Assembly: GCA_029959195.1 (NCBI GenBank)
Contig: CP114120.1
Coordinates: forward strand, 248,001-312,000
Reading direction: 5' to 3'
Source: Dictyophora rubrovolvata
Taxonomy: Eukaryota > Basidiomycota > Agaricomycetes > Phallales > Phallaceae
Length of the DNA stretch: 64,000 nucleotides
In this document: piece by piece, positions 22,277 through 33,059 of the stretch
Numbering within the stretch: the stretch's first letter is position 1
Layout of the letters: each line of letters begins with the position of its first letter
Position numbers and translations under genes: made by a program
Notes under the pieces: generated by a model
What the model saw: only the letters and a program-made list of their open reading frames with translations
Databases searched by the model: none
Told to the model about the DNA's origin: nothing

Positions 22277-23986
22277 CTACTCTCGGAGCTTACCTTCTTG
22301 AAGAGCAGGAATACCAGTGAAACCTTCTTCTTCAATTGAACCCTCTTCTTCTTCAATTGAACTATCCTCTTCTTCGATTGGAGTCGGAATAATGGATACA
22401 TCAATGGCATCATCCTCTTCCAGAAGACGTTCGGTTTCTTCATCTATTAATGAGCAGCAGACATGTACTTCCAAGGGACAGCCAGCCTTCCGCCGCAAGC
22501 CAGAGCACGCACGGATTATTCTTGCTCCTCTTTTCCCCAGTGGATCTCGTAGCTCCAGAATTAATACACGTAACAAGGGACAAAGAGGAATGGGTATGGA
22601 ATTATGGGTGGGGATAACATCTGAGCAGGGAAGGTCCAACCTCGGGTCCCACTCCATATCTGGAATGTATTCCAAGATTTCTTTTGACAGCGGCATCAAC
22701 GTAAATAAGAATCTTAGGCATACTCCCCCTGTACTATATGGGTATTCGCTTTCTTTAATAACTAGATTCTTCAGACTCGACGTTGATTTGAAAATAGTAG
22801 GCCACATTTCAGAGAATTCCGATAAATCCTCGAGAACCATGTAAGTGATCCTGTTTAATGCGATAGCATGCTTCAATGGACCCCAAAGATCTACTAGAGT
22901 TTCTGCTTCCTCGTGAACGTAGGCAAATTCATTGGTGCTGAATCGATTGTGATAATTTTCGACTAGATGTTCCTCGGAAAACAATTGTATAATATTCTCG
23001 GACGCTATGATGCGGAGGGATGTCAAGTGCGCCCGAGACAGAAATTGAAGTAAGGACGGCGACTCAAAGTCAGGTGAATCCTTGGAATTGATATACCACT
23101 CGAGATTGGTGGGAAGGACCACGGCTTGTAAAAAAGAGTCCACCAGGTCAACCATATAGCCCACATCGAGAACAAGACTCTCCAAGTACGGTAAAGTAAC
23201 CTCACGGTTACGCAGAGATGTCCGGGTTAAACTCGGGTTCGCGGTAACACAAACATGAAGCAATTTGAGACTGGGCGACAATTCCAAAATATCCAGAAAA
23301 CGGTCGAAGTCTATATTGAACCATATACTGAGATAGATCTCTGATAGATTGTAAAGGACAGGAAAGCCAAATTCTTGGAAGGTTAGGGAAATTCGGTGGT
23401 GTATTCGCTTGAGGTTGGGCGCATCTCTCAAAAAGAGGGTACCTAGATTTGAAAGTTCGGGACTAGAGTAATAGTTGAGGTCCAGCCATAAAGAAAGAAT
23501 TTCCAACCTCGGCGCGGGTTGCTGAAGGTACAAAAAAATGTGTTTGGCTAGTGTCTCTTGCATAGTGGGAGGAGATGTCACGAAACGAGAGGCCCAACAG
23601 TCAATACGCACCCGCAATACTCTGAATCGATGGATTTGCTGGAAGAGTGAGAACAACATTTTGTGCGTCTCATTGTAACTTGTGGAGATCTCGAGAGCTT
23701 CATCGAATTCGAGAAACACGTTTAATAAAGCGGTACCTGACCGACGAAGTAACTCCATTATCCAGTTATGGTTCATCTTGTGGATTAAAAGGCACGCCCA
23801 CATTGTAGGATCTGAGAGGAGGGAATATCTCCAGGTACGGCAAACTTGCGATGCTGATATGGGAGGTGATGATACCTGTAAATCAAGTTCAGGTTCTTCG
23901 AATGGCAGCCGCAATGTATACACATATGTGTATAGCATAATGTTTCTGAGTATGTCGTAAGGGAAAAGTTCAAACGGAGAGGTCAT
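22277..23986 (-). CDS. F-box protein FB4 (leucine-rich type), intact
   Basis: Probable substrate receptor of an SCF ubiquitin ligase. Single exon. The frame is open from an ATG at 24049, but I prefer the internal ATG at 23986 (MTSPFELFPYDILRNIMLY), because a TATA box at 24071-24080 leaves no room for a transcript start before 24049. The F-box is residues 1-60: FPYDILRNIMLYTYVYTL, then PPISASQVCRTWRYSLLSD and PTMW. A leucine-rich middle follows (LFQQIHRFRVLRVRI, VTLPYLESLVLDV). The C-terminal tail is a repetitive acidic Glu/Ser run (residues about 535-565, EEEDSSIEEEEGSIEEEG), which the other copies lack. First gene of a minus-strand array. Confidence 0.88.
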   Translation of the reverse strand: MTSPFELFPYDILRNIMLYTYVYTLRLPFEEPELDLQVSSPPISASQVCRTWRYSLLSDPTMWACLLIHKMNHNWIMELLRRSGTALLNVFLEFDEALEISTSYNETHKMLFSLFQQIHRFRVLRVRIDCWASRFVTSPPTMQETLAKHIFLYLQQPAPRLEILSLWLDLNYYSSPELSNLGTLFLRDAPNLKRIHHRISLTFQEFGFPVLYNLSEIYLSIWFNIDFDRFLDILELSPSLKLLHVCVTANPSLTRTSLRNREVTLPYLESLVLDVGYMVDLVDSFLQAVVLPTNLEWYINSKDSPDFESPSLLQFLSRAHLTSLRIIASENIIQLFSEEHLVENYHNRFSTNEFAYVHEEAETLVDLWGPLKHAIALNRITYMVLEDLSEFSEMWPTIFKSTSSLKNLVIKESEYPYSTGGVCLRFLFTLMPLSKEILEYIPDMEWDPRLDLPCSDVIPTHNSIPIPLCPLLRVLILELRDPLGKRGARIIRACSGLRRKAGCPLEVHVCCSLIDEETERLLEEDDAIDVSIIPTPIEEEDSSIEEEEGSIEEEGFTGIPALQEGKLRE

Positions 23987-24070
23987 AATGAACGCGGTTT
24001 GGAGTTGGATTGAAAAGCAGGTCGAATGGGAATTTTGACAACTTGACACGTTACGATTTCAAAGGGACAC

Positions 24071-24080
24071 CTATTATATA
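24071..24080 (-). promoter_or_regulatory. TATA box of F-box gene FB4
   Basis: TATATAATAG on the minus strand, about 85-95 bp upstream of the preferred ATG at 23986 and only about 25 bp before the upstream ATG at 24049. It decides the start choice. Confidence 0.5.
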
Positions 24081-24374
24081 GTGGTGGGCGTCCTAGCTAT
24101 TGTGGGCAGAAGCAAATTAACGTCCTATTGGATCCTGGGGCCTGAGGACACGCGTCCCAGCATGAACTTACGGCGATTTACCGGCAGTGATTCAACGGGT
24201 AAAGCTGGGTAGACGTTGTAATAATACGATAAAATTCAAGATATAATTTGAAAACTACAGAGTATGTTAGTACATCTACATTAGATCTGCGTTGCTGCAC
24301 GTGTGATGCATGTGATGTATGATGTACAGACTTTCCACCTTGGGTTTGTCGATGCATCATTATTTCAGAGACTG

Positions 24375-26039
24375 TTAGAGGGAGTTGTCGATCAAAACGT
24401 GAATGGTATCGTTTTCTCCCGTTTGTATCATGGACTCGACACCTTCCTCTATGTCGGGGCATCGAACCAATATTCGCAGAGGGTATGCCTCTTTCCGTCG
24501 TCCGTCAGAACATACACGGAGCATGGACGCATGGACTTTGTTTAGCGAATCGCTCAGCTCCACAGTTAATTCGTGTAGAAGAGGACAAAGAAGCGCAGCT
24601 GATGTGGGGGCTGATGGTATAGAATCAGTGAATGGAGCATTATCCTCCAGCGAAAGAATGGACAGCGAGCTCAAATAAGGTTCTTGAGACGGATTCGGTT
24701 CGGCCTTCTCTGTTATGCCAGTGTTGATATTAGATAATAAGGGTATCAGTGCTGACAAACACGATACGCATGGTTCCTCAGCATCATAATAGGGGCCTAC
24801 AGTCTTTTGTCTAACTGTCAAGGATTTGAGATTTTGCATCGTTCGGAGAATTTTGAGAAATACTGTAGATTCCACCGTGGACTCGAACACAAGGTCAAAG
24901 TAAGTGATGCTAGACAATGTTTCGATATATGGACTCGCTGTATCCAAGAGCATGGCGAAGTGATCTGCGCCGTCAAACATAAACACTAGCTTATTCCGAG
25001 AAAATTGATTGAGATATTGCGGTCCGTGTTCTTCTTCTTTAAGTGTTAAATCCACGCCCCTGTATTGATTAAACAGAATACGGAAAGTGGCAAAATGTGC
25101 CCGTGAAACGAGTTCAGGCAAGTGCGGCGAATCATTATAACGCTGATGTTGAACAGTGATATGCCAATTAGTATGCCGTGAAAAGGTTACGCATTCCAAG
25201 ATCAAATCTACGAGTTCGGATGTGCAATCCACTTCGAGTATTATCCTTTCCAGAAAGGGCAAGTTTACCTTGCGGAATGAACTGGGGAATTGATAGGCTA
25301 TGGCTGAACCTCCATCTCTATAAACGCGAAGCAATTTAAGATGTGGGGATAGTCCTATAAAGTCTAGGAGATGACTGAGCTCTATGGTGTGAGCAGGCAC
25401 AGTGAGGTAAAGTTCCGAGAGATTGTGGAATAGAGAACAACTGGATTCTCGGAAGTCGAAGGATGGTCGATAATGTATCTGCTTGAGATTGGGAGCTTCT
25501 CCCGAGAAGAGTGTGGTTAGGAATGTTTGGTCGAGACGAGAAGTGTTCTTGTACCAAAAACGCAACGTCTCTAAATTCGGTGCGGGCTGTCGGAGGTATG
25601 GCAAGACCGTTTGGATTAATATTTCTAAATGATTGACAGATGAGGTTCTAGGACGATAGTACCCCCAAATGTTGACTTGTAGATGTAGGATTTTGAAACG
25701 ATGAATTTGTCGAAAAAGCGCTTTCAGCACGCCCGCACGATCATAGTGATCTTGCCTGTAAGGATGCTTTATAATGAGAAATACGTTTAATGGAGCAGAT
25801 CCTGATCGACGAAGTATCTCGATTATTCCACTCGGTTTGATTTGTGGAATCAACAGGCACGTCCACATGAACGGATCTGATACCAGATCATATCTCCATG
25901 AACGGCAGACATGAGACGCAGCTATGGGAGGTGATACCAAATGCAAGTCTAGCTCGGGCTCGTCAATCTCCTCTGGCTTCGGTATGTACATGTTGGAGAG
26001 AAGTATTATCTCCCTAAGAATATCGTAAGGGACATGCAT
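24375..26039 (-). CDS. F-box protein FB5 (leucine-rich type), intact
   Basis: Single-exon, 554-aa member of the family and probable SCF adaptor. The F-box is at the very start (VPYDILREIILLSNMYIP, then PPIAASHVCRSWRYDLVSD). A leucine-rich body follows: LFRQIHRFKILHLQV, YLRQPAPNLETLRFWY, VNLPFLERIILEV, LVSRAHFATFRILF. The C-terminal block is LCPLLHELTVELSDSLNKVH and CPDIEEGVESMIQ. EIDEPELDLHLVSPP and the end block are closest to FB13 at 50.1 kb, which lies on the opposite strand of the other array, so FB5 and FB13 are probably a recent pair. No TATA or ACGCGT box is evident upstream. Confidence 0.9.
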   Translation of the reverse strand: MHVPYDILREIILLSNMYIPKPEEIDEPELDLHLVSPPIAASHVCRSWRYDLVSDPFMWTCLLIPQIKPSGIIEILRRSGSAPLNVFLIIKHPYRQDHYDRAGVLKALFRQIHRFKILHLQVNIWGYYRPRTSSVNHLEILIQTVLPYLRQPAPNLETLRFWYKNTSRLDQTFLTTLFSGEAPNLKQIHYRPSFDFRESSCSLFHNLSELYLTVPAHTIELSHLLDFIGLSPHLKLLRVYRDGGSAIAYQFPSSFRKVNLPFLERIILEVDCTSELVDLILECVTFSRHTNWHITVQHQRYNDSPHLPELVSRAHFATFRILFNQYRGVDLTLKEEEHGPQYLNQFSRNKLVFMFDGADHFAMLLDTASPYIETLSSITYFDLVFESTVESTVFLKILRTMQNLKSLTVRQKTVGPYYDAEEPCVSCLSALIPLLSNINTGITEKAEPNPSQEPYLSSLSILSLEDNAPFTDSIPSAPTSAALLCPLLHELTVELSDSLNKVHASMLRVCSDGRRKEAYPLRILVRCPDIEEGVESMIQTGENDTIHVLIDNSL

Positions 26040-26839
26040 GTTGTGAGATGTCCACTCTTCAGAGCATGCTCTAATAGAACGACACCGTTAAAGCCTAGAA
26101 AAACATTGATGGTAGAAACTTTTGCCCACTTTTAGTGGTCTCGACTACGTACTTCAGTCGTAGTAATTCCCCGAGCAAAACAATGCTGAAATAATGGGAA
26201 TTAAAGTTAGCCTGGTTGAAAAAAATCAGTATAAATCAACTGACCGCTCGCGATCAGTGAAAAAAGACGCATGTTGCTTACGTACGTGTGTCAGCCGGTG
26301 TGTGGCATTAAATTTGCTCTACGCTTCAAGCCTCACTGGCACCAATCGACGTGCCTCCAATTACAACCACCGCACAAAACCTTCGACGTACCATCTGAGT
26401 AATGCATAATGCAGCCGCCTGAAGACTGTTTCAAGGTTCTGTTTTTGTGCAGTTACGACAGGTCTACCGTTTTTTTTCATTTTGCAAATACGCCAGGAAG
26501 TAGCTGATTTTCGCCAAACCTTCTAGTCTTAAGCTCCACCAAAAGAAAAAAACAACAATAACAAGTTAAACGAGCATCAATTCTAACTCATACAAAATAT
26601 TTCATTAATACATCATATATCATACCTTATGTACATAAATTGAGTTGCATAAACGAGTGATCATACAATTGTGGCGGGTAAGCCAGAGACTAGCAGCTAT
26701 AGACTTTGATGTAATCGAGCAATAATAAACGTCGTTGCGGTACCAGCATTCACAGGATGAAGACCTGACCTAGTGTAATAGACTTTTGTGAAATCCAATC
26801 AAAATGAACAGAGCTCATTGCTTACTATGTATGGATTGC
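26040..26839. other. Intergenic between FB5 and FB6
   Basis: No supported gene. AT-rich, with poly-T and poly-A patches. Confidence 0.5.
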
Positions 26840-28528
26840 CTACTGGTCCAAACCAATAGAGACCTGGACGTCACCATTTTTCGACAGTTTCAGTATATCC
26901 CCAACATCTTCCATTTTGGGGCATTGGATGGATATCTGCAACGGATATCCCTTCTTCCGACGTATTATAGAGCAGATGACAAGATTGAAGACGTGCGTTC
27001 CGCCCGGCGGATGTTTTGCCTTCAAAATTAGTTTGCGTAGAAAGGGACACGGAAACGCGGTGGTATGAAGGGGGCCTGACGGGTCAAGATCAGAAGCAGA
27101 AATGATATCATCCCAGTCAATGGACTTCAGCTCCAAGTCCGGATCTTGTGCTGCATTCGAATCCGATTGTGCCAGCTTGTCCGTAAGATATTCCATCACC
27201 TGTAAGGCATTCGGCACCAGAGCAATAAACCAATGTATGAACCATTCGCCAGTGTCAGTTACGATCATGCGTCTGGCAGTCAGGAACTCGAGATGCGACA
27301 TCGTGTTGAGGACATGTGTGAATATCACATTGTCTTCTGATGAATTCTCGAATTCGAGGTCCACATGAGTGATACGACATGACTTAAGAGTGCTTATGAA
27401 CGAAATCCCAACTATTACCATGTTCGCTATGGTTTCGTAAATACGCAAGAGCCCATTCTCATCGGATTGATTACTTGTGTCCTGATTTTCTTGAAGAAGC
27501 AGTGTCATAGGTTCGGCGAACCGGACCTGGAGAGACGTAAAGTGCGTTCGAGATAGAAGTTGGAGTAAATGCGGTGACTCTTTAGCGCCGAAATAGTGCA
27601 GGGAAGTGATATACCATTTGAAATTCGATGGAAGAGTCATGTGTTTGAGAACCAAGGACACCAATTCGACAGCGTGGTTCACATCGAGCACGAGCTTTTC
27701 TAGGCATGGCAAATCAACCATCCGATCGGAAGAGGATTTGAGAATTGCTTTTACGTCAATTGAGGACCAGTCAACGTAAACATGAAGTAGTTTAAGGCGG
27801 GGAGATGCTGCCAGAAGATCGAGAAAAAGATCGAATTTGATGTCGAAGAGTATAGTGAGGTGAAGTTCGGAGAGATCGTGAAATGCAGGACAAATTGATT
27901 CTTGGAAGTCAATAGAAAGTCGGTGGTGTATTCGTTTAAGATTGGGTGCGTCTCCCGAGAATAGTGTGACTGGATATTTGTGGTTGGGATTGAGGTCGGG
28001 ATTGAGGCCACTGAGACTATTGTACCAAAAAGAGAATACTTGTAAGCTGGGAGCCGGTCGTTTGAGATGTGACAAAACCAGTTGGACTAATGATCCCAAA
28101 TAACCGAGAGAAGGCTCAGGTAGATAAGTATGAAGCTTAATCTTTAAGCGCAATACTTTAAATCGATGGGTTTGTTGGAAGAGGGAGGAGAGCGTCTCTG
28201 CCGTATTGGCACGATCCATTCCTTGGGTATCGTTTAATTCGAGGGATACGTTCAAGAGTGAAGAATCCGATCGACGAAGTAGCTCCATTATCCCATCGGG
28301 TTTCATTTGGGGGATTAAAAAGCATGACCACATTGTCGGATCTGACAGAAGAGCACGTCTCCACGAATGACACACATGCGAGGCGGATATGGGTGGTGAC
28401 AGCACTCGCAAATCAAACTTGGCCTCTTCGTCCAGCGGTTCCAATACGTGTACGTAGGTGTAGAGCATAATCTCTCTGAGAATATCATAAGGAAAATGTT
28501 CGAATCCAGCAGTCATTTTCGACGACAT
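26840..28528 (-). CDS. F-box protein FB6 (leucine-rich type), intact
   Basis: Single-exon, 562-aa frame. The start MSSKMTAGFEHFPYDILREI leads straight into the F-box (PPISASHVCHSWRRALLSD, PTMWSCFLIP). The middle carries LFQQTHRFKVLRLKI, LSHLKRPAPSLQVFSFWY, LFSGDAPNLKRIHHRLS, VDLPCLEKLVLDV and LLQLLSRTHFTSLQV. The end carries FPCPFLRKLILK and GYPLQISIQCPKMED. All segments are in one frame with no breaks, so it is likely functional. Two ACGCGT sites lie 60 and 84 bp upstream of the ATG (28588 and 28612). As with the other members, the target substrates cannot be guessed. Confidence 0.9.
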   Translation of the reverse strand: MSSKMTAGFEHFPYDILREIMLYTYVHVLEPLDEEAKFDLRVLSPPISASHVCHSWRRALLSDPTMWSCFLIPQMKPDGIMELLRRSDSSLLNVSLELNDTQGMDRANTAETLSSLFQQTHRFKVLRLKIKLHTYLPEPSLGYLGSLVQLVLSHLKRPAPSLQVFSFWYNSLSGLNPDLNPNHKYPVTLFSGDAPNLKRIHHRLSIDFQESICPAFHDLSELHLTILFDIKFDLFLDLLAASPRLKLLHVYVDWSSIDVKAILKSSSDRMVDLPCLEKLVLDVNHAVELVSLVLKHMTLPSNFKWYITSLHYFGAKESPHLLQLLSRTHFTSLQVRFAEPMTLLLQENQDTSNQSDENGLLRIYETIANMVIVGISFISTLKSCRITHVDLEFENSSEDNVIFTHVLNTMSHLEFLTARRMIVTDTGEWFIHWFIALVPNALQVMEYLTDKLAQSDSNAAQDPDLELKSIDWDDIISASDLDPSGPLHTTAFPCPFLRKLILKAKHPPGGTHVFNLVICSIIRRKKGYPLQISIQCPKMEDVGDILKLSKNGDVQVSIGLDQ

Positions 28529-28883
28529 AGTTTGGCGCAGATCGTGGGGCTGTCAAGGATTTGCAGCAAGGCGCCAAAATGAGAGTAACGCGTGCATCAC
28601 GCCGCCGCTTCACGCGTTTAGAGTTACACCACTGAGATTATTTGGAGATTATAAAACTTAACAGTGTTAACATTACTCTGAGTCTTCCTTTAGCATGCGA
28701 CAAAAGAGACAAAATTAATATATCATTAAAAACACACGTACAAAACATTACAGTAACAGCGAACTATGTAAGTGTCAGAAACAAAACCTGTAATTACTAA
28801 TGACCTTAGTTGTGAGTCGAATAACGACGAAACAAATTGTCGTTGCTCACCCTAAGGTGATTAACCATTGTAAGCATTTCTCT

Positions 28884-30620
28884 TTACACGGCATAAAGCG
28901 GAGAAACGGAGATCTTAATAGAATTGTTCTCCAGCAGTTCTAGCATTTCTTCAACACCTTGTTTTATCTGCGAGCAACAAACACGCATCTGGAAAGGATA
29001 GCCCGCCTTTCGACGTAAACCAGAAATCGAATAAAGAAAATCTACGTGTTGCGAGTCTAGTGAATCGCGGAGTTCCAAAGTTACTTCACGTAACAGGGGA
29101 CAAGGAAATACAGGCGTAGTCAACATTGTCGGGTTATTATTATGCTCCGGGTCCTGTATCGAGTCCGTGGCACTTGTAGTATTGTTGTTATGCGAGGCCT
29201 TCCTTATTAAATCTTGAAAATCCGGTAACAGTGCAGCTAAGCACAAGAAGCGCATTCCGTCTACATCACTATCAGGAGGAAGGGCAATATCCGGTCTAAT
29301 AACCAAAGACTTCAGACTCGACGTTGAAGTGAAAAATCTCGGAAACATATCAAAGTAACCCAAGCAGGTACCAATGTCGAGTTCCATGTGAGTGATACGG
29401 GAGGATGATTTGAAAGCGTGCGTTACTGGATCCCAAAGATCCACCAGGTCCTGTACGTCTTCATTGATAGAGATAATAAAACGATTGATGTGATTATTAT
29501 TCAATGTTTCTTGGAAGGTCAACCGTGCGAGGGAGGGGAGGACTCGGATATGAAGGGATGTAAAGTAGGCTCGAGATAGAAATTGGGATACAGATGGCGA
29601 TTGTCCAAGATCAGGGTAATACCGGGAACTTGCGATAAGCCATTGGATACTTGAAGGAAGAGTTACATGTTTCAAAACCAAATCTATCAGCCCGGTCATA
29701 AAGTTCACCTCGAGCACGAGCTTCTCCAGGAATGGCAAACCAACCTTACGGTCAGAAGGTTGTTCGAAATGTGCCAACAGGTCATACGATTCGCCATCAA
29801 GATGAAGAAGCTTGAGGCGGGGAGATAATGTTAGGAAATCAAGGAAACGACCAAAGTTCAAGTCGAAAACCAGAGTGAGACGCAGCTCCGATAGGTTATG
29901 GAATACAGGACAGCCTAATTCTTCGAAGTCGCGGGAAAGTCGATGATGCAATCGCTCAAGCCTGGGTGCATCTCCCGAAAACAGCTTCTTGATAACTGTG
30001 TAATCGGGACTGGAGTCCGGGTCGAGATCGAGATAGTTGTACCAAAAAGTAAGCGTTTGTAGCTCCGGCGCGGGTCGTTGAAGGTGTGAGACAACCTGTT
30101 GGGCCAATACTTCTACAGAATCTGGAGGAGAACCCGAATACCAAACGTCGACTTGCACGCGCAATATTCTGAATCGATGGATTTGCTGGAAGAGGACCGA
30201 AAGCACCTTCGATGTCTCATCGTAACTCGTCTTGGACGGCACATCTTGGTAGATGAAGAGGGACACGTCTAATAAAGAACAATCCGACCGACGAAGCAAC
30301 TCCATTATCCACTCGGGGCGCATCTCAGGAAATATAAGACACGTCCACATTGTAGGATCTAATAGGAGAGCACGTCTCCATGAACGGCAGACATGCGAGG
30401 CGGGGATGGGAGGTGATAGGACTTCTATATCGAATTCGGCTTCTTGGGGCAACTTCAGTGTATCAACATAGGTATGGAGCATGATTTCTCTGAAAATGTC
30501 GTAAGAAAAACGTTCAAAGGCAGGAGTCATTCTGCTGAACATGTTTTTGATGGACTGTGCAGTGGTAGTCGGGAAAATTTGCAGCAAGGCGTTTATTCGC
30601 CGGCAGGTACTGGGCGTCAT
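28884..30620 (-). CDS. F-box protein FB7 (leucine-rich type), intact
   Basis: Single-exon, 578-aa frame. The frame opens at 30620, but internal Met codons at residues 27 and 31 (MFSRMTPAFERFSYDIFREI) stand where other copies start, so the true start may be about 30542 or 30530. F-box: PPIPASHVCRSWRRALLLD, PTMW. Body: LFQQIHRFRILRVQV, LFSGDAPRLERLHHRLS, VGLPFLEKLVLEV, SQFLSRAYFTSLHI. End: FPCPLLREVTLELRDSL and GYPFQMRVCCSQIKQG. Both flanks of this gene match the shortened copy FB10 at 43.1-43.7 kb on the other strand, including sequence beyond the stop codon. Confidence 0.9.
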   Translation of the reverse strand: MTPSTCRRINALLQIFPTTTAQSIKNMFSRMTPAFERFSYDIFREIMLHTYVDTLKLPQEAEFDIEVLSPPIPASHVCRSWRRALLLDPTMWTCLIFPEMRPEWIMELLRRSDCSLLDVSLFIYQDVPSKTSYDETSKVLSVLFQQIHRFRILRVQVDVWYSGSPPDSVEVLAQQVVSHLQRPAPELQTLTFWYNYLDLDPDSSPDYTVIKKLFSGDAPRLERLHHRLSRDFEELGCPVFHNLSELRLTLVFDLNFGRFLDFLTLSPRLKLLHLDGESYDLLAHFEQPSDRKVGLPFLEKLVLEVNFMTGLIDLVLKHVTLPSSIQWLIASSRYYPDLGQSPSVSQFLSRAYFTSLHIRVLPSLARLTFQETLNNNHINRFIISINEDVQDLVDLWDPVTHAFKSSSRITHMELDIGTCLGYFDMFPRFFTSTSSLKSLVIRPDIALPPDSDVDGMRFLCLAALLPDFQDLIRKASHNNNTTSATDSIQDPEHNNNPTMLTTPVFPCPLLREVTLELRDSLDSQHVDFLYSISGLRRKAGYPFQMRVCCSQIKQGVEEMLELLENNSIKISVSPLYAV

Positions 30621-30729
30621 TTAAACGGTGCCTGCTTGGCGGATACCCCCGCCTTTCAGTGAGAACGAAAAAACGGAGCATACGAGGCGAAAAAAGGTTG
30701 AACTGAACTTGAAGTCAGTCGAGAGTTGG

Positions 30730-30930
30730 AATAGATTAAATCCTAATATCCACGCGCATTACCTTGAATTGATGCAGTGGAAAAGGGAGGGAAAGCATCT
30801 TTAAGAAATACATTCCAAAGGTTATGAGGGATTATGGAAACCCGACCGACGAAGAAACACCAGTTTAAAAGGTCGTAAGGAAAAGCATGGGTTATCTTGT
30901 TGAGCATGTTACTGCCTAATAGCAGGTCAA
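30730..30930 (-). pseudogene. F-box gene relic FB8 with large internal deletions
   Basis: The minus strand reads MLNKITHAFPYDLL, then jumps to sequence matching the NVFLKDAF segment and, in another frame, FKVMRVDI. The distal part of the F-box and the whole body are missing. The opening (MLNKITHAFPYD) matches MLSKITPAFEHFPHD of FB10, placing it in the FB7/FB10 subgroup. It sits upstream of FB7 on the same strand, about where a tandem duplicate would be. Confidence 0.55.
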
Positions 30931-30996
30931 ATTTCTTGGTGGAGGGTGAAATCAAACTGCTTGTACGCAATGATGTAACGGGGGACGAATACGTCA

Positions 30997-31370
30997 CTCA
31001 GGATCGCGTCTAAGGCACTACATAGTCAAATGCAGTGAAAAACAGAGTATTAGTGCTACCCGTGAAGTTAAGAGTTTGCTTGCCGAGCTCGAGCCGCTTG
31101 CGAGACCTTGGGCCGGGTTGGCGCCAGTGTATTGTCCGGGGAAGATGTGTTGAGATACGATATACAAGCAAACGAATAAAAATTATGCATAGGATTAATT
31201 GTATCCATTTGAGACATGTAATAAATCAAGTATTCACTAGTCATCCACGTTGTTGAAGTGTTGATGTCCAAGCATCGAGATCTGTATTAAACCTAATTAA
31301 ACAAAGGAAAGACAGCACTTTAATTAATTGCTTACTTTGAGTCGTATATTGCCAAACGTTTAATTCCTTT
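30997..31370. other. Intergenic, nothing recognised
   Basis: Short spacer between FB8 and the 3' end of FB9. Confidence 0.45.
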
Positions 31371-33043
31371 TCAATCCGAGGGAATAATGAAGACCTTGAT
31401 GGCGTCATTCAATTCTGGCCGTTGCAGTATACGTTCCGCGCCTTCGTTTATTGATGGGCAACAGACACGTATTCGCAAAGGATGGCCCATCTTCCGCCGT
31501 AGGTCAGAGCATTTGGTGAGAATCTTGGCCTGTTTTATCTTTAGTGGATTACACAACCCTAGTGTTACTGTGCGTAACAGGGGACAATAAATCACGGGTG
31601 TGGGGAGATTTGGCGGGACAGAGTTATAGGCAGGGGTATCTACCGAGTCCGGCTCTAGATTCCATATCGAACTCGTGGTATTCATATTTTTTTTCAGATT
31701 TACCAGATCCGGCACCAATGCAGCCAAGCATATTAAGTGCACTCTGTTCGTATTAATGGCGAACGCCTTGTTTGGTCCCATTACTAGAGATTTTAAACTC
31801 GACAATTTAGCGAAAATAATCGGTAATATCCTGTAGGAATTCAACAAATCATTGGGCTGGAGATCCATGTGAGTGATATATGATGATGTTATGGCACGCG
31901 CCAGTGGATTCCAAAAACCTGCTGGTGGGTCTTTAGCGCGATATTTGTAGACGAGCATATTGCCATCGGATTGGCCCTCGTTTGGTTCTTCTTTGAAATA
32001 AAGGGATATAAATGTTTGGCTGATGTCAACAAGAAGGTATGTGAAGCGCGCTTGAGATGGTAATTGGTGTAGAGGGTTGAACGACTCTTCGAAGCAAGGA
32101 ATATGCAGAACACCAATGCGCCAGTTGACATTTGAGGGGAAAGTTATGTGTTCCATAAACAAAACCAATATGTGGGTCTGAGCGTCCACCTCGAGCACCA
32201 GCTTTTCCAGACATGATAGATGTACTTTACGATTAGAAGGTAGTTCGAAGTCGACTTCCGCGGGATCCGAGACGTGAAAATGAAGCAACTTAAGGCGGGG
32301 GGATGCTTCTAGAAGATCAAGAAAGGGACCTAACTGCATGGAGAAAGGCGGAGATAAAGCTCCGATAGATCGTTGAATGTGGCACAACGTGATTCTTGGA
32401 ACTCGAGGGAAAGTCGATGATGTACTCGCTTAAGGTTGAGTGCATTTCCGGAAAATAGGTTGCCTATGACTGCGTAGTCGGGATTGAATTCCCGGTCGCC
32501 CTCTAGATAACTGTACCAAAAAGAGAACGCCTGTAACCTCGGCGCGGGTCGTTGAAGGGAAGGCATAATCACTCGAAACGATGCTTCCATGAGATCGAAG
32601 AAAGAAGATTCGTAGTTCCACGAGTCAATTTGCACGCGCAACACGCTGAATCGATGGATTTGCTCGAAGAGGGTGGAAAACATGTCCGGCGTCTCCTCAT
32701 AACCCAGCTCGCAAGCATTGCTCAGATGGAGAAACACGTTTAATGAAGAAGATCCCGACCGACGAAGCAACTCCATTATCCCGTCGGGTTTCATTCTGGG
32801 AATCACAAGGCACGTCCACATTGTAGGATCTGATAAAAGAGCGCGTCTCCATGAACGGCAGACGTGGGACGCGGTGATGGGAGGAGCTAGTACTTGTATA
32901 TCAAATTCGGGTTCGTCAAACCTCACTTCCAGTGTGTACTTGTCAGAGTAGAGTATAATTTCCCTGAATACGTCGTACGGAACGCGTTCCATGGGGGAAT
33001 TCATTCTGCTGAGCTGTCGGGTTTGAACTTTGGAACTGTACAC
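31371..33043 (-). pseudogene. F-box gene FB9, otherwise complete but with one frameshift
   Basis: Two overlapping minus frames make up one family member. 33043-32330 holds the F-box (VPYDVFREIILYSDKYTL, PPITASHVCRSWRRALLSD) to LSELYLRL. 32387-31371 holds the rest (LDLLEASPRLKLLHFHV, VHLSCLEKLVLEV, CPLLRTVTLGLCNPL, CCPSINEGAERILQ). One frame change within about 32340-32375 is the only break seen over about 550 codons. Either the gene died very recently or a single-base assembly error is present. A likely start is the MNSPMERVPYD Met near 33004. Two ACGCGT sites stand just upstream (33060-33072), inside a perfect palindrome. Confidence 0.8.
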
Positions 33044-33059
33044 GACGAGTAACGTCGTG

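Noticed and set aside
22317-22844. 175-codon plus-strand ORF over the FB4 end
   Set aside because: It is antisense to the repeated acidic tail of FB4 and its Ser-rich start is a shadow of that repeat.
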